A stretch of DNA of 64,000 bases. It comes from Stenotrophomonas indicatrix (lineage in GTDB: Bacteria; Pseudomonadota; Gammaproteobacteria; Xanthomonadales; Xanthomonadaceae). The position numbers were made by a program, and so were the translations under genes. Below, in pieces: positions 46,325 to 55,801 of the stretch (positions are counted from its first letter, which is position 1; every line of letters starts with the position of its first letter). The stretch spans positions 124,001 through 188,000 of the forward strand of contig NZ_PEJS01000002.1 in assembly GCF_002750975.1 (NCBI RefSeq), read 5' to 3'. The notes under the pieces are model-generated. The model made no database searches. It saw nothing but the letters and a program-made list of their open reading frames with translations, and was not told the DNA's origin.

Positions 46325-46648
46325 TCAACCGCAGCTGGCGCGTTCGATACGGTTCTGTGCGTCCACCTGCACGGTCACCCGGTCCTGGCGGAAGTCCATG
46401 GTCACCGCCATCCCCGGTTTGACCACGCGTGCGTTGCGCGCGCCACTGTCGGCCACCAGCTTCTTGATCGTCGCTTCGTCGGCGGTCTTGCCGGTGAATG
46501 CGTCCAGCGCCTCGGGGCGGCACTCCTGCGGACCATCGGACACCTTGGCCGGCAGGCTGCCGGCATCGGCGGAGGCGTTGCCACCGGCATGGCTGCAGGC
46601 GGCCAGCGGCAGGATGGCCGCAAGCAGCAACAGGGGGGATCGACGCAT
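46325..46648 (-). CDS. I78-type peptidase inhibitor lipoprotein, paralogue 3
   Basis: This 107-residue protein has lipobox LAAC (Cys18). The mature domain follows the I78 pattern: ECRPEALDAFTGKTADEATI, ARVVKPGMAVTMDF, DRVTVQVDAQNRIERASCG. As in paralogues 1 and 2, it ends with Cys-Gly and has one other cysteine for a disulfide. CAGGAG precedes the ATG at good spacing. It is convergent with the M56 gene and may protect the envelope from proteases. Confidence 0.85.
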   Translation of the reverse strand: MRRSPLLLLAAILPLAACSHAGGNASADAGSLPAKVSDGPQECRPEALDAFTGKTADEATIKKLVADSGARNARVVKPGMAVTMDFRQDRVTVQVDAQNRIERASCG

Positions 46649-46737
46649 GGCAGTACTCCTGGGTGGTGTTCAGTAGCGGCAGTGTCGCCGAGCGCTGTGT
46701 CAGTGATGTCAACGCGGCCTGGATCCACCCTCTCCGT

Positions 46738-47757
46738 TCATCCGCTTACCAGCGCCAGGGTCTCCCGTTCGCGCTGCTCTTCCCGCACCAACCGCTGCAG
46801 CAGCAGGGCCAGGGTCACCACGTCCTGGTGGTTGTGGTCGGCCACCCGGCGCAGATTCACCGCATCACCGCCGCGCAGGAAGCGCAGCCATGCGGCGGGG
46901 GCTTCCGAGCCGGGCAGGTCATCTTCGCGCACCACGCGCAGCAGTTGCCGCTCGATGGTGGACAGCTTGCAGTTCTCCCACGTACCGCGGTAACGGCGGC
47001 GAGTGGGATACAGCAGGTCGACATGGTCCAGCGCGGTGATGGGATCGGCCTGGCGGGCCAGCCGATAGCGTGTCTTCAGCAGTGGGGCATCGTAGCTGCG
47101 GCCGTTGTAGCTGCAGAACACGGTATGCGGCTGCAGCCAGCTGGCGAAAGCGGCCAACATCGTTTCCTCGGCAGCCATCGTCGACATCAGCAGCTGGCGG
47201 ATGCGCAGGCCTTCGCCACGCTGCGGGCACACATGCCAGTCGGCGGCACCGATCATGAAGGCGCGGGTGCCGGTGCCGCCGGCCAGGCCGGTGGTCTCGG
47301 TATCGAAGAACAGCAGGTCGCGCGCAGCCACGTGTTCACCCTCGCGCTTGGCGAAGGCCAGCGACAGCGGCATGGCGGGAATCGGCTGCGGCAGCAGTGA
47401 CTCGATCAGGAACAGGCCGGGCGCAATCTCGTTGCCGGGCAGTTGGCGATCCTGCGCGCTGGCGCGTGCCGGCGCAGGGCCACCCCGCGAGCGCATGCCG
47501 AGCAGGCGATGCAGGCTGCCGACCTCGGGCCGTCGCAGTGCTGCCGGCGCAGGCGTGGTGGTGGCGGTGCCGGTCGGCTTGTGGCGGATCTCCTGTTCCA
47601 CCCAGGCAAATACCGAACGCTCGGCCGGTGGCTGCCGCGCATCGTTGGCGGCCATGAGTGCCGGCGGCGTCTGCTGCGTCGGCGCGGCAGGCGTGGCTGC
47701 TTTCGGGTCACCCGCCTGCTTGCGAAGCAGCCGCAGCTTGTCCAGGCTCAGGCTCAC
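46738..47757 (-). CDS. YprB/MrfB-like DEDD exonuclease
   Basis: This 339-residue protein has an RNase H-like 3'-5' exonuclease fold: FFDTETTGLAGGTGT (metal-binding D and E), YNGRSYDAPLLKTRYRLA and HNHQDVVTLALLL (catalytic His/Asp). It resembles Bacillus YprB (MrfB), which works with the helicase YprA (MrfA) in mitomycin C repair. The first 110 residues are Pro/Ala-rich and variable. The GTG start overlaps the stop of the helicase gene (GTGA), supporting a shared function. Confidence 0.87.
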   Translation of the reverse strand: MSLSLDKLRLLRKQAGDPKAATPAAPTQQTPPALMAANDARQPPAERSVFAWVEQEIRHKPTGTATTTPAPAALRRPEVGSLHRLLGMRSRGGPAPARASAQDRQLPGNEIAPGLFLIESLLPQPIPAMPLSLAFAKREGEHVAARDLLFFDTETTGLAGGTGTRAFMIGAADWHVCPQRGEGLRIRQLLMSTMAAEETMLAAFASWLQPHTVFCSYNGRSYDAPLLKTRYRLARQADPITALDHVDLLYPTRRRYRGTWENCKLSTIERQLLRVVREDDLPGSEAPAAWLRFLRGGDAVNLRRVADHNHQDVVTLALLLQRLVREEQRERETLALVSG

Positions 47758-50243
47758 GGGGCGATCAGCTCCATCGGGTCGCGTGTGCTCACCACCACAT
47801 CGGCCACATGCTGGCAGGCCTGCGCATCGAACAGGTCGAGCACGCGCAGCGCCAGCGCACGCGGCGAGGTTTCATCCTGTTCCTGCGCGGCAAGCACCGG
47901 ACCGACGCAGGCCGGGCAACCCGCCTTGCAGTCGCAGCGCTGTACCAGTTCGCGCGCGCGCTGCACCAGCTCGGCCTGGCGCTGCCACAACGGCTCGCTC
48001 AGGCCGACGCCACCCGGGAAATTGTCGTACAGGTATACGGTCGGCACGAATTCCTGCAGCAGTTCCACCGCGCCAGGCTCGCCATCGCTGCCCCGCAGCT
48101 GGCCGCGCCCGCTCTGGTCGGCAATCGCGATCCAGGTGCCATCGCCGTTGCCCACCGACTTCTGCAGGTCGCGCGCATCGGCCATCACCGCCACCGTGGC
48201 TACGATGTGCAGTGCATAGGCGGCGCCGAGGAACCCATCCAGCGCATCCTGCTTGCTGGCGAAGGCGCGCAGCAGCAGCGCCTGCGGCAGCTGCCACCAC
48301 ACCGCGGTGGTGTGCAGTTCCTGGTCGGGCAGGTTGACCGGGCCGTAGCCGATGTTCTCGTGGGTGTAGTAGCGGATCTTCTTGTAACCGGCCACGCGGC
48401 GCACCACGTGCACTTCGCCATGGTGCGAATCACCGCGGCCGGCCACGCCGCCATCGAAACGGTCCAGCACCTTGAGCTTGGTGAAGTCGATGCTGTCGGT
48501 GTAGTAGTCCACGTGGGTGCGGGTGACGTAGGCCTTGCGGCCTTCCCAGTCCAGCGTTTCCACTTGGTAGGGCGTGGACTGCACCATGTGGATGGCGCCT
48601 TCGTACAGGGTCAGCGCTGCAGCGGAGTAGTCCACTTCGGCGATGATCTGCTGGCGGCCATCGCTGCGGTCGACCACCACGAAGTTGCCATCGGCCACCG
48701 CGCGCAGGCTGACCGCGTTGGCCGGATAGCTGTCGGCGATCCACTCCCAGCGTTCGCCTTCGCGGTGGATGACCTCGGTTTCGGCCAGTGCTTCCAGGAA
48801 CACCTCAGGATCGATCGGGCCGAAGCCATCGCCGACCCGGAACGGCAGTTCGAACGCCGCGCAGCGGATGTGATCGAACAGGATCAACGGCTGGTCGGGC
48901 GCGATGCGTGCGTGTTCCGGCGACGCCTCGGCGAAGAAGTCCGGATGGCGCACCACGTACTGGTCCAGCGGCTGCGAACTGGCCACCATCACTCCGAGTG
49001 CGGGCTGCTGGCGGCGTCCGGCGCGGCCGAAGCGCTGCCAGGTGGCAGCCACGCTGCCGGGGTAACCGTTGAGGATCACCACGTCCAGGCTGCCGATGTC
49101 CACGCCCAGTTCCAGCGCCGAGGTGCTGACGATGCCGTCGATGTTGCCGGCACGCATCGCACGCTCGGTCTCGCGGCGCTCGGTGGGCAGGTAGCCGCCG
49201 CGGTAGGCGCGGATGCGGGGTGGCTTGCGCGGATCGTGATCGAAGATGTCCTTCAGGTACTTGGTCAGCACCTCCACCATCAGCCGGGTCTGCGCGAACA
49301 CCAGCGTCTTCAGCCCGGATTTGATCGCGATGCGGGCGATGCGGTTGCTCTGCGAGCGCGCCGAGGCACGCAGGCCCAGGTCGGGGTTGATCACCGGCGG
49401 ATTCCACAGCAGCACCTGCTTCGGCCCGCTGGGTGCACCGGATTCGGTGATGGCGGTGACCGGTGCTTCGATCAGCGCCTCGGCATGCGCCTGCGGGTTG
49501 CCGATGGTGGCCGAGCACAGGATGAACTGCGGTTGCACCCCGTAGAACGCGCAGATGCGCTTGAGCCGGCGCAGCACGTTGGTGACATGGCTGCCGAACA
49601 CGCCGCGATAGGTGTGTACTTCGTCGATGACGATGTAGCGCAGGTTCTCGAAGAACTGCGCCCACTTGGTGTGATGCGGCAGGATCGCCTGGTGCAGCAT
49701 GTCCGGGTTGGAGACCACGATGTCGCCATGCAGGCGGATCGCCTGCCGCGCGTCGCCGGGGGTGTCGCCGTCGAAGGTGAAGGCCTTCACTCCGAGGTCG
49801 CCGGCGCGGTTGAGCTCCAGCAGTTCGGCCACCTGGTCCTGGGCCAGTGCCTTGGTGGGGAACAGGTACAGCGCCTTGGCCTTGTCCTGCATGGCGGCGC
49901 TGACCACCGGCAGGGTGTAGCACAGCGACTTGCCGCTGGCGGTGGGGGTAACGATGGCGACGTGGTCGCCACGCTGGCTGGCCTCCCATGCCTCGGCCTG
50001 GTGGCTGTAGAGCTGCTCGATGCCGCGTGCCTTCAGTGCCGCAGTCAGGGCCGGTGGCACGGAATCAGGAATCGGCGCATAGCGGCCTTCGCGGCCGGGA
50101 ATGGCGAAGCTGCCGGTGATGCGATCCTGGTAGCGGCGCTGCAGGCGTGCACTGAGCAGTGCGCCATCGCGCGCGGGCAGGCCATCGCGGGTGGCGAGCT
50201 GCTGCTCCGCATCGGCGGTGCGCTTGGCGAGTTCGTAGGCCAT
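47754..50243 (-). CDS. YprA/MrfA-like DEXH helicase
   Basis: This 829-residue superfamily 2 helicase has Walker A PTASGKS, motif II DEVH, motif III SAT, and motifs V and VI (SALELGVDIG and RFGRAGRR). The C-terminal DUF1998 domain has the four-cysteine cluster CDCKAGCPACVG, likely binding zinc. This matches MrfA, a 3'-5' helicase with a DUF1998 zinc domain. The ATG at 50243 is chosen; an in-frame GTG at 50294 is an alternative. It forms a two-gene operon with the YprB-like exonuclease. Confidence 0.92.
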   Translation of the reverse strand: MAYELAKRTADAEQQLATRDGLPARDGALLSARLQRRYQDRITGSFAIPGREGRYAPIPDSVPPALTAALKARGIEQLYSHQAEAWEASQRGDHVAIVTPTASGKSLCYTLPVVSAAMQDKAKALYLFPTKALAQDQVAELLELNRAGDLGVKAFTFDGDTPGDARQAIRLHGDIVVSNPDMLHQAILPHHTKWAQFFENLRYIVIDEVHTYRGVFGSHVTNVLRRLKRICAFYGVQPQFILCSATIGNPQAHAEALIEAPVTAITESGAPSGPKQVLLWNPPVINPDLGLRASARSQSNRIARIAIKSGLKTLVFAQTRLMVEVLTKYLKDIFDHDPRKPPRIRAYRGGYLPTERRETERAMRAGNIDGIVSTSALELGVDIGSLDVVILNGYPGSVAATWQRFGRAGRRQQPALGVMVASSQPLDQYVVRHPDFFAEASPEHARIAPDQPLILFDHIRCAAFELPFRVGDGFGPIDPEVFLEALAETEVIHREGERWEWIADSYPANAVSLRAVADGNFVVVDRSDGRQQIIAEVDYSAAALTLYEGAIHMVQSTPYQVETLDWEGRKAYVTRTHVDYYTDSIDFTKLKVLDRFDGGVAGRGDSHHGEVHVVRRVAGYKKIRYYTHENIGYGPVNLPDQELHTTAVWWQLPQALLLRAFASKQDALDGFLGAAYALHIVATVAVMADARDLQKSVGNGDGTWIAIADQSGRGQLRGSDGEPGAVELLQEFVPTVYLYDNFPGGVGLSEPLWQRQAELVQRARELVQRCDCKAGCPACVGPVLAAQEQDETSPRALALRVLDLFDAQACQHVADVVVSTRDPMELIAP

Positions 50244-50435
50244 GGAAGATGGAGCCGGGACATTTTTCGAGGGGTCACATGGCACCACATTCACGTCTCA
50301 GGATGTGAGACACGGCGATGGGATGGAGTGAATCATTCAGTGCCGTGCGCTGTGCGCTGAACGCCTTTGCCACCTCCAACGAAATCTGAAGCCCGCACCC
50401 GTATCCTCGACACTTGGACGCAACAGGCAAGGGTG

Positions 50436-50966
50436 ATGGCTGTGGCAAAACGGGCAACGCAGGGAGCACTTCTGGCCGGCATGCTGCTGGCGGGCATCGC
50501 GCACGCGCAGCAGACGACGCCGGCGGCCGTACCCGTGCCCACGCCTGATCCCGTACCGGCGCCTGCCGTGCCGCCCGCTGCTGATGACGCGCCCGTGGTC
50601 GTGCCGCCTGCGCAGGGGAACGTGACCACGCTGGGCGAAGTGCGCGCGCTCAAGCCCGAAGACGACCAGCCGCTGGACCTGTACCGCTTCAAGAACCCGA
50701 TGCGCGCGGAGAACAACCGCTTCAGCCGCGACTGGAGTGAGCCGCCCTCGCCCGAGCAGGTCAGTATGGGCGGCGGTTACATCATGATGGGCGTGGTCAA
50801 GGGCGTGATGGCTGCGGCCAAGGGCCTGAACAAGATCACTGGCGGCCCGGACCAGATCCAGTCGGCCATCGCGCGGCCGCCACCGGAACTGAGCGCCGAG
50901 CAGCAACGGCGCGCGCTGCAGTTCTGCGCCCAGCAGGATGGTTGCGGCGCACCGCCGGAGAAGTAG
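50436..50966 (+). CDS. Exported protein of unknown function
   Basis: This 176-residue protein has a signal peptide ending near IAHAQ (residue 25), a Pro/Ala/Val-rich linker (to about 65) and a conserved-looking core with LYRFKNPMRAENNRFSRDWSEPPSPEQVSM. A Gly/Met-rich hydrophobic segment (GGGYIMMGVVKGVMAAAKG) resembles a short amphipathic or membrane-associated helix. Two cysteines near the C-terminus (FCAQQDGCG) may pair. AAGG lies close before the ATG. I recognise no family. Confidence 0.68.
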   Translation: MAVAKRATQGALLAGMLLAGIAHAQQTTPAAVPVPTPDPVPAPAVPPAADDAPVVVPPAQGNVTTLGEVRALKPEDDQPLDLYRFKNPMRAENNRFSRDWSEPPSPEQVSMGGGYIMMGVVKGVMAAAKGLNKITGGPDQIQSAIARPPPELSAEQQRRALQFCAQQDGCGAPPEK

Positions 50967-51003
50967 GCGTTATCCTGCGGGCCTTCCCTTCGAGGCTGCC
51001 TGG

Positions 51004-51669
51004 ATGCTGCTGCGTACCCTGTTCCTGCTTGCAACGCTGAGCCCGCTTGCCGCGTTCGCCAGCGACCTGACCGATGGCGGTTCGTGCCGCAATGGCGCGT
51101 TCCCTTCGGAACAATCGGGCTTTGCCCTGGCCAAGGTGGTGGGCACGCCGCGCCTGTACCTGCTGGGCGACATGGACGGCTGCCCGGCCAAGGGCGAACC
51201 CGCCTGCCGCCAGCGCAGCTACGTGGTGAGTGGTGACACGGTGGTGACCGGGCGTGATCTTGGTCGCTACCGCTGCGCGTTCTTCCCGAACAAGGTGGGT
51301 GGCAGCGCAGGCTGGGTGGATCGCAGCAAGCTGCAGGCGTTGCCGGTACCCGCGCCGACGCTGCAGGCCTGGTCCGGAGACTGGAAGGACAGTGACAACG
51401 GCCTGCGCATCCGCGTGCGTGACGGCCAGCTGCACGTGGAAGGCGATGCCTACTGGCCCTCGGCCAACCCGACACCGGCAGAACGCCCGGGCGGCCCGAA
51501 CATCGGCGCGGTAAGCGCACAGGCAGTACCGCGTGGTGCCCAGGTCGACTTCGTGGAGGACACCTGCACGGTGCACGCGCAGCTGCTGGGCGATGTGCTG
51601 ATCGTGGCCGACAACAGCGAGTGCGGCGGCATGAACGTGCGCTTCAACGGTGTGTATCGGCGCAAGTAG
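51004..51669 (+). CDS. Exported beta-rich protein of unknown function
   Basis: This 221-residue protein has a signal peptide ending near AAFAS (residue 19). The mature part has several cysteines (GSCRNG, DGCPAKGEPACRQ, RYRCAF, DTCTVH, SECGG), fitting disulfides, and an SH3-like stretch (YVVSGDTVVTGRDLGRYRCAFF ... GWVDRSKL). The second half (LQAWSGDWKDSDNGLRIRVRDGQLHVEG) looks like a small beta-barrel. Similar proteins are often described only as uncharacterised. Its TAG stop is provided by a SMAG repeat. Confidence 0.72.
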   Translation: MLLRTLFLLATLSPLAAFASDLTDGGSCRNGAFPSEQSGFALAKVVGTPRLYLLGDMDGCPAKGEPACRQRSYVVSGDTVVTGRDLGRYRCAFFPNKVGGSAGWVDRSKLQALPVPAPTLQAWSGDWKDSDNGLRIRVRDGQLHVEGDAYWPSANPTPAERPGGPNIGAVSAQAVPRGAQVDFVEDTCTVHAQLLGDVLIVADNSECGGMNVRFNGVYRRK

Positions 51670-51769
51670 ATCCACGCGATGCGTGGATGAAACGCGCGGG
51701 CGGCCCGGCGCCAACCAAGGCGGGCATCTACCCTGCACGGCATCAGTAGATCCACGCCATGCGTGGATG
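51666..51769 (+). repeat. Two direct SMAG repeats (GTAGATCCACGC type)
   Basis: Copies at 51666-51689 and 51746-51769 point the same way, unlike the facing pairs elsewhere. The first supplies the stop codon of the upstream gene. Confidence 0.88.
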
Positions 51770-51799
51770 GTGTTCGCGATCCAAACGGTGGGGTCAGGG

Positions 51800-51819
51800 C
51801 CCTTTCGCAGGCGAAAGGG
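51800..51819. terminator. Hairpin at the end of the TldD/MoxR operon
   Basis: A perfect 9-bp stem (51800-51808 with 51811-51819) has a two-base loop and lies within GGGGTC...AACCCC flanks, next to the stop of the last operon gene (51834). It probably terminates the minus-strand operon. Confidence 0.5.
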
Positions 51820-51833
51820 ATCCAACCCCGGGA

Positions 51834-53639
51834 TCAGCGTCGGCGCTCAAGCCACCAGAGCAGCGATGCGCACAGCACGAACGCCAGCCACCACGGCCAG
51901 CGCGGCCCTGGTACACGCTGGCTCGCCTGCGCGGTTGCTGGCGCCGCAGTGGCCAGCCGCTGCGCGGTGGCATCCATCATCGCCTGCCGGTGCAGGGCAG
52001 GGGCCTGCTTCGGATCGAACACGTAGCGCCACTGCGTGCGGTCGCCGTGCTGCAGGCGCTGCCAACCGGCCTGGCGCGGCCACCAGCCCGCGCATCGTGC
52101 TGTGCTGGTGGTGCTGTCGACGATCAGCGGCATGCCATCGCCGCGTCCGTCGAAGGCCCGCAGCGGTGCCTGCACGCCGCACAGCGACTGCCGTTCGCCC
52201 GCCCAGGCCAGTGCCTGTGCCGACCACGGTCCTTCGGTACCGGGCTGCGCGCGAGCGAGGGAGGCGAACACCGTGCTCCACAACTCACCGTGGCGATCCT
52301 CGCGACCGGCCAGTACCCAGCGCCAGCTGTCCGTGATCGGCAGCAGCCCGATGCGCCCCTTGCCAACGGCGCGCCACCCACCGATGGGCTTGCCGTCGCG
52401 ATCCTGCAGCAGGGGGCGGCTGTCGGCTGCCTGCAGCGCCAGGTACTCCAGCGCTGGCAGCGCCGCGGCGTGCGACGCGCGGTCGGCGTCTTCGCCATCA
52501 GCGGTGGGCAGGGTGCCGGCGGCAAGTGGCCCGCGACGTGCCTGCAGCATCGTTGCGTCACCCTCGCCGGGCATTGCCGCAACCTGGCTGCTGGCATCGC
52601 CCTGCACGGGCAGGCCGAGATCGCGCAGGCGTTGCCGTGCGCTGGCTGATGGCGCGCCGGTACTGCGCACCAGCAGGCCCAGGCCATCGCGCAGGGCCTG
52701 GCGCACGGCCGCCAGCTGAGCGGCACCGAGCGCAGCCAGGCTGCGTTCGTCGAGCAGCAGCAGATCGCTGCGCGCCAGCGTGGAGGCGTCCAACGCCACG
52801 TTGCCGTCGCCCAGGCTGAGGCCTGCGCCGGTCTCGGCCTGCACCTGCACGCGGATGCCGGCATCGGTGGCCCAGCGGCGCAGGTACTTCAGTTCGGCGC
52901 CGGGGGCAGCCGAGCGCACCAGCACGCGCAGCGGAGCGGCGGCCAGGGTCTGCTGGGGCACCGGCACGCTGTCGGCCACATGGCCCTGCGCATCCAGCAG
53001 GCGCAGCTGGAACACGCTGCGGCCCTCGGCGCGGGCGATGCCGCTGAGCTGTACACGGCCATCCTCTGCCAGCGTTGCACGATCGACCACGGCACCGGCC
53101 GGGTCCAGCAGTTCGGCCTGCGCTCGGTCTACGCCGCGTGCCTGTGCGTGTACGTCGAAGCGCGCACCGGGAGCGGTGTCCACGGGCGGCTGCAGGGCGA
53201 TCCAGCCGTTGGCTGCAGAGGGTGCCTGCCAGCGCGTGTCAGCGGGCAGTGCGGCATCGCGGTCACGCGCGGCCAGGCCGGCACCGATCAGTGTCACCGT
53301 GGAGGACGGATAGCGGCGCAGTGCGGTGGCCAGGTCCGGCACGCGCGCTGCACCGGCCATATCGGTTGCTTCCGGCAGCAGCACCCGGGTGTCGCCGGTG
53401 GGCAGTGCACCGGTCTTGTCGGCCCCGGCGCCGATCACCACCAGGCCGGCCAGGGAAGCGCGCTGTGAGGGCGGCACCAGGCAGACATACAGCAGCGCAG
53501 CGGCGGCCGCCTGCAGCGTGAGCACGGCGATAAGACGGCCGCGCCTCTGCGTGGGCGAACGCAGCTGGCGCGCACTGGCGACCAGCACGATCAGCGCCAG
53601 CGCCACTGCGACCCACACGTTCAATGCCGATGTGCTCAT
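51834..53639 (-). CDS. Membrane protein closing the MoxR operon
   Basis: This 601-residue protein has two N-terminal transmembrane helices (about 7-23 and 34-53) and one at the extreme C-terminus (about 577-597, WPWWLAFVLCASLLWWL). The large middle part would be periplasmic. It contains beta-rich segments (FDVHAQARGVDRAQAELLDPAG) and a glutamine-amidotransferase-like fold hint (SDLLLLDERSLAALGAAQLAAVRQALRDGLGLLVRS), as in other membrane proteins of MoxR clusters. No catalytic Cys is apparent there. It overlaps the DUF4175 gene by four bases. Confidence 0.75.
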   Translation of the reverse strand: MSTSALNVWVAVALALIVLVASARQLRSPTQRRGRLIAVLTLQAAAAALLYVCLVPPSQRASLAGLVVIGAGADKTGALPTGDTRVLLPEATDMAGAARVPDLATALRRYPSSTVTLIGAGLAARDRDAALPADTRWQAPSAANGWIALQPPVDTAPGARFDVHAQARGVDRAQAELLDPAGAVVDRATLAEDGRVQLSGIARAEGRSVFQLRLLDAQGHVADSVPVPQQTLAAAPLRVLVRSAAPGAELKYLRRWATDAGIRVQVQAETGAGLSLGDGNVALDASTLARSDLLLLDERSLAALGAAQLAAVRQALRDGLGLLVRSTGAPSASARQRLRDLGLPVQGDASSQVAAMPGEGDATMLQARRGPLAAGTLPTADGEDADRASHAAALPALEYLALQAADSRPLLQDRDGKPIGGWRAVGKGRIGLLPITDSWRWVLAGREDRHGELWSTVFASLARAQPGTEGPWSAQALAWAGERQSLCGVQAPLRAFDGRGDGMPLIVDSTTSTARCAGWWPRQAGWQRLQHGDRTQWRYVFDPKQAPALHRQAMMDATAQRLATAAPATAQASQRVPGPRWPWWLAFVLCASLLWWLERRR

Positions 53640-55801
53640 GGCTGTGCTTCCAGCGCATCGAGGTAGCGCTGCCCCATGGCATCGGCCGCACGGCGTCGCA
53701 TCACCTGCGGCAGTGGCCGCTGCAGTGCACGCCACAGCTGCGCGCGCAGGCGCTGCCGGCACTCGGTGCAGCCGGGGTCGATGCGTAGTTGTTCGATGGC
53801 GGCAGCCAGGTCCAGTGCATCGGGCAGGAAGGCGTTGTTGCGCTGCTGCCAGGCGGCCAGCATGTCCAGATCGGGCGTGCCGTCCTCGTCGCCCAATCGC
53901 TGCCAGGCCTCGACGACGGCCGGATCGGGCGGCGTGCGCGCGGCCAGCGGCAGGTCGCGGCTGGCCAGCCCGGCACGGTCGCCGCCCAGGCGCCGGCTCT
54001 CGTCGATCGGCGGCAGCTCCGGGCCGACGCGCGCCAGATAGATGCGCTCGGCCTGCTGCACCTGCTTGATGAACGCCAGCGCTTTGTAGGCAAACGGCAG
54101 GGCCTGCTCGGGGCGGCCCTGGCGCAGCTCGCCTTCGGCCGACCACATCTGGTCCAGCGCGGCCTTCAAGGTGGCGCGTGTCTGCGGGTCAAGCAGCGTC
54201 GCCGCCTCGGCGTGGTCGTGGGTATGCCCGTACTCGGACAGCACGTCGGTGGCGCTGCCGAACACCGGCGGCGTGTCATTGCCGCTGGCTGCGCCACCGT
54301 GGTCGTGGCCGTGCTCGTCGTGTGCGCCGGCCTCGGCGCCGTGACCGTGCTCATGATCGTCATCGTGTGCGTCTGCCGCCGGCGAATCGCTGGTGGGCAG
54401 GTCGCTGGTCGGCGGTGGCTTCGGCGCGCCCTCGCTTTCTTCGCCCAGGAACTGGCCGTAGCGCAGGCGCAGGATGCGCTGGTCGACGCCGATCGCATCG
54501 CTGCGCTTGACGAAGGTATCGGCGGCTACGCTCCGGCGTTCGCGGATCAACGCCTCGGCGTCGATGATGATCTGCCGCTGGCTGCGGAAGTACGCGGGCA
54601 GGGTCTTCTTGATGCGGCCTTCCAGTTCGGCACCGAGCACGGCCTCGGCGCTGGGCAGGCGCAGGATCACGCTGCTGCTGCGGCCGACCTGTGCTGCCGG
54701 CGCGTGGTTGTCGCGCACTTCCAGCTGGGCGATCACATCGTTGCCGGGCTGTGCGCCCAGCGCGGCCAGATCAAGGGTATGGGCAAAGCGCCGTGCCTTC
54801 ACCTCGCCGCTGCCGCTGAGCGTCACGCTGCGGCGCACGAAGGTGATGTTCTCGCCGCTGCCCTGGGTGATGGTGATCGACAGCGTCGCCCGCGCGGAGA
54901 CGCCATGATCGTCGCCGGCCTCGAAGCGCAGCGTCCACTGCCGTTGCCCGGGGGTGCCCAGCACCAGGCTGGTGGCAGGCTCGATCACGCGCACCGTCGG
55001 CGCACGGTCGGCGACCACGTCGAGCCGATGCAGGCGGGTTTCGGCCAGCGCCGGTTCGCTGACCACGCGATACAGCACCGGGGTACGCGCTACGTCCTGC
55101 GCCTGCCATTCACCATTGCGCTCGCGCAACGGAAGGCGTCGACCGTCGTGGAACTGCAGCCAGGCGTTGCTGGGTGCACGGTCGAAGCGCAGTGACCAGG
55201 ACAGGCGACTGTCGGCGGCGACCTTGGCGTCGAGTGCGTTCTGCGTACGCGTGGGTTGGCCGGTGTAGGCCGGTGCGTCGATGCGCAGTCGAGTGGACTG
55301 CAGGCGCAATGGACCGGCCTTGGCGCTGCTTTGCGGCGAGGCAGGCGCCGTTGGGCGCGGTGCGCCGCTGTGCGGCCAGCCCAGTGCCAGCACAGCGACG
55401 GCGATGCCGCCAATCCAGCACAGCGCCACTGCCCTGCGTGGCCAGCGTGGTCGCAGCTCGGGGAGGTTGTGTTCAAGCGCAGCCAGCACGTGCGTGCGCT
55501 GGCGCTGCTGCAGTGGGTTGAGCGCAGCGCCATCGGCAAACAGCAGATCGGCGCTGTCTTCGCTGGCACCACTGGCATCGAGCCTGCGCTGCAACCAGCG
55601 TCGGTCCAGCTGCCGGGCGCGCATCGTCGCTGCGGCCGCAATGATCAGCAGGGCCACGGTTGCCACGACGCAGGCGATATCGAAACCGGACACGCGCAGC
55701 GCGAGTGCCGCTGACGCCAGCGCCCACGGCAGGCCCAGCAGCAGGGTGATCGCCGCGCGGCGCCGACGTGCGCGCTGCCATGCCTGTTGCAGCGCCTTCA
55801 T
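53636..55801 (-). CDS. DUF4175-like membrane protein with His-rich stretch
   Basis: This 721-residue protein has membrane helices at about 17-35, 40-58 and 126-142, then a large periplasmic part with beta-sandwich segments (RLRIDAPAYTGQPTRTQ, TLRFEAGDDHGVSARATLSI) like DUF4175 proteins. A long helical region follows. Residues about 478-503 are His/Asp/Glu-rich (HDDDHEHGHG and HDEHGHDHGG), a probable divalent-metal-binding stretch. Near the C-terminus is CTEC. It overlaps both neighbours by four bases (ATGA), so it is strictly co-translated. Confidence 0.82.
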   Translation of the reverse strand: MKALQQAWQRARRRRAAITLLLGLPWALASAALALRVSGFDIACVVATVALLIIAAAATMRARQLDRRWLQRRLDASGASEDSADLLFADGAALNPLQQRQRTHVLAALEHNLPELRPRWPRRAVALCWIGGIAVAVLALGWPHSGAPRPTAPASPQSSAKAGPLRLQSTRLRIDAPAYTGQPTRTQNALDAKVAADSRLSWSLRFDRAPSNAWLQFHDGRRLPLRERNGEWQAQDVARTPVLYRVVSEPALAETRLHRLDVVADRAPTVRVIEPATSLVLGTPGQRQWTLRFEAGDDHGVSARATLSITITQGSGENITFVRRSVTLSGSGEVKARRFAHTLDLAALGAQPGNDVIAQLEVRDNHAPAAQVGRSSSVILRLPSAEAVLGAELEGRIKKTLPAYFRSQRQIIIDAEALIRERRSVAADTFVKRSDAIGVDQRILRLRYGQFLGEESEGAPKPPPTSDLPTSDSPAADAHDDDHEHGHGAEAGAHDEHGHDHGGAASGNDTPPVFGSATDVLSEYGHTHDHAEAATLLDPQTRATLKAALDQMWSAEGELRQGRPEQALPFAYKALAFIKQVQQAERIYLARVGPELPPIDESRRLGGDRAGLASRDLPLAARTPPDPAVVEAWQRLGDEDGTPDLDMLAAWQQRNNAFLPDALDLAAAIEQLRIDPGCTECRQRLRAQLWRALQRPLPQVMRRRAADAMGQRYLDALEAQP

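Noticed and set aside
51781..51833. A possible attachment site or integration border at the GGGGTC...AACCCC sequence
   Set aside because: No integrase, tRNA or composition change is nearby; the hairpin is better explained as a terminator or a dispersed repeat.
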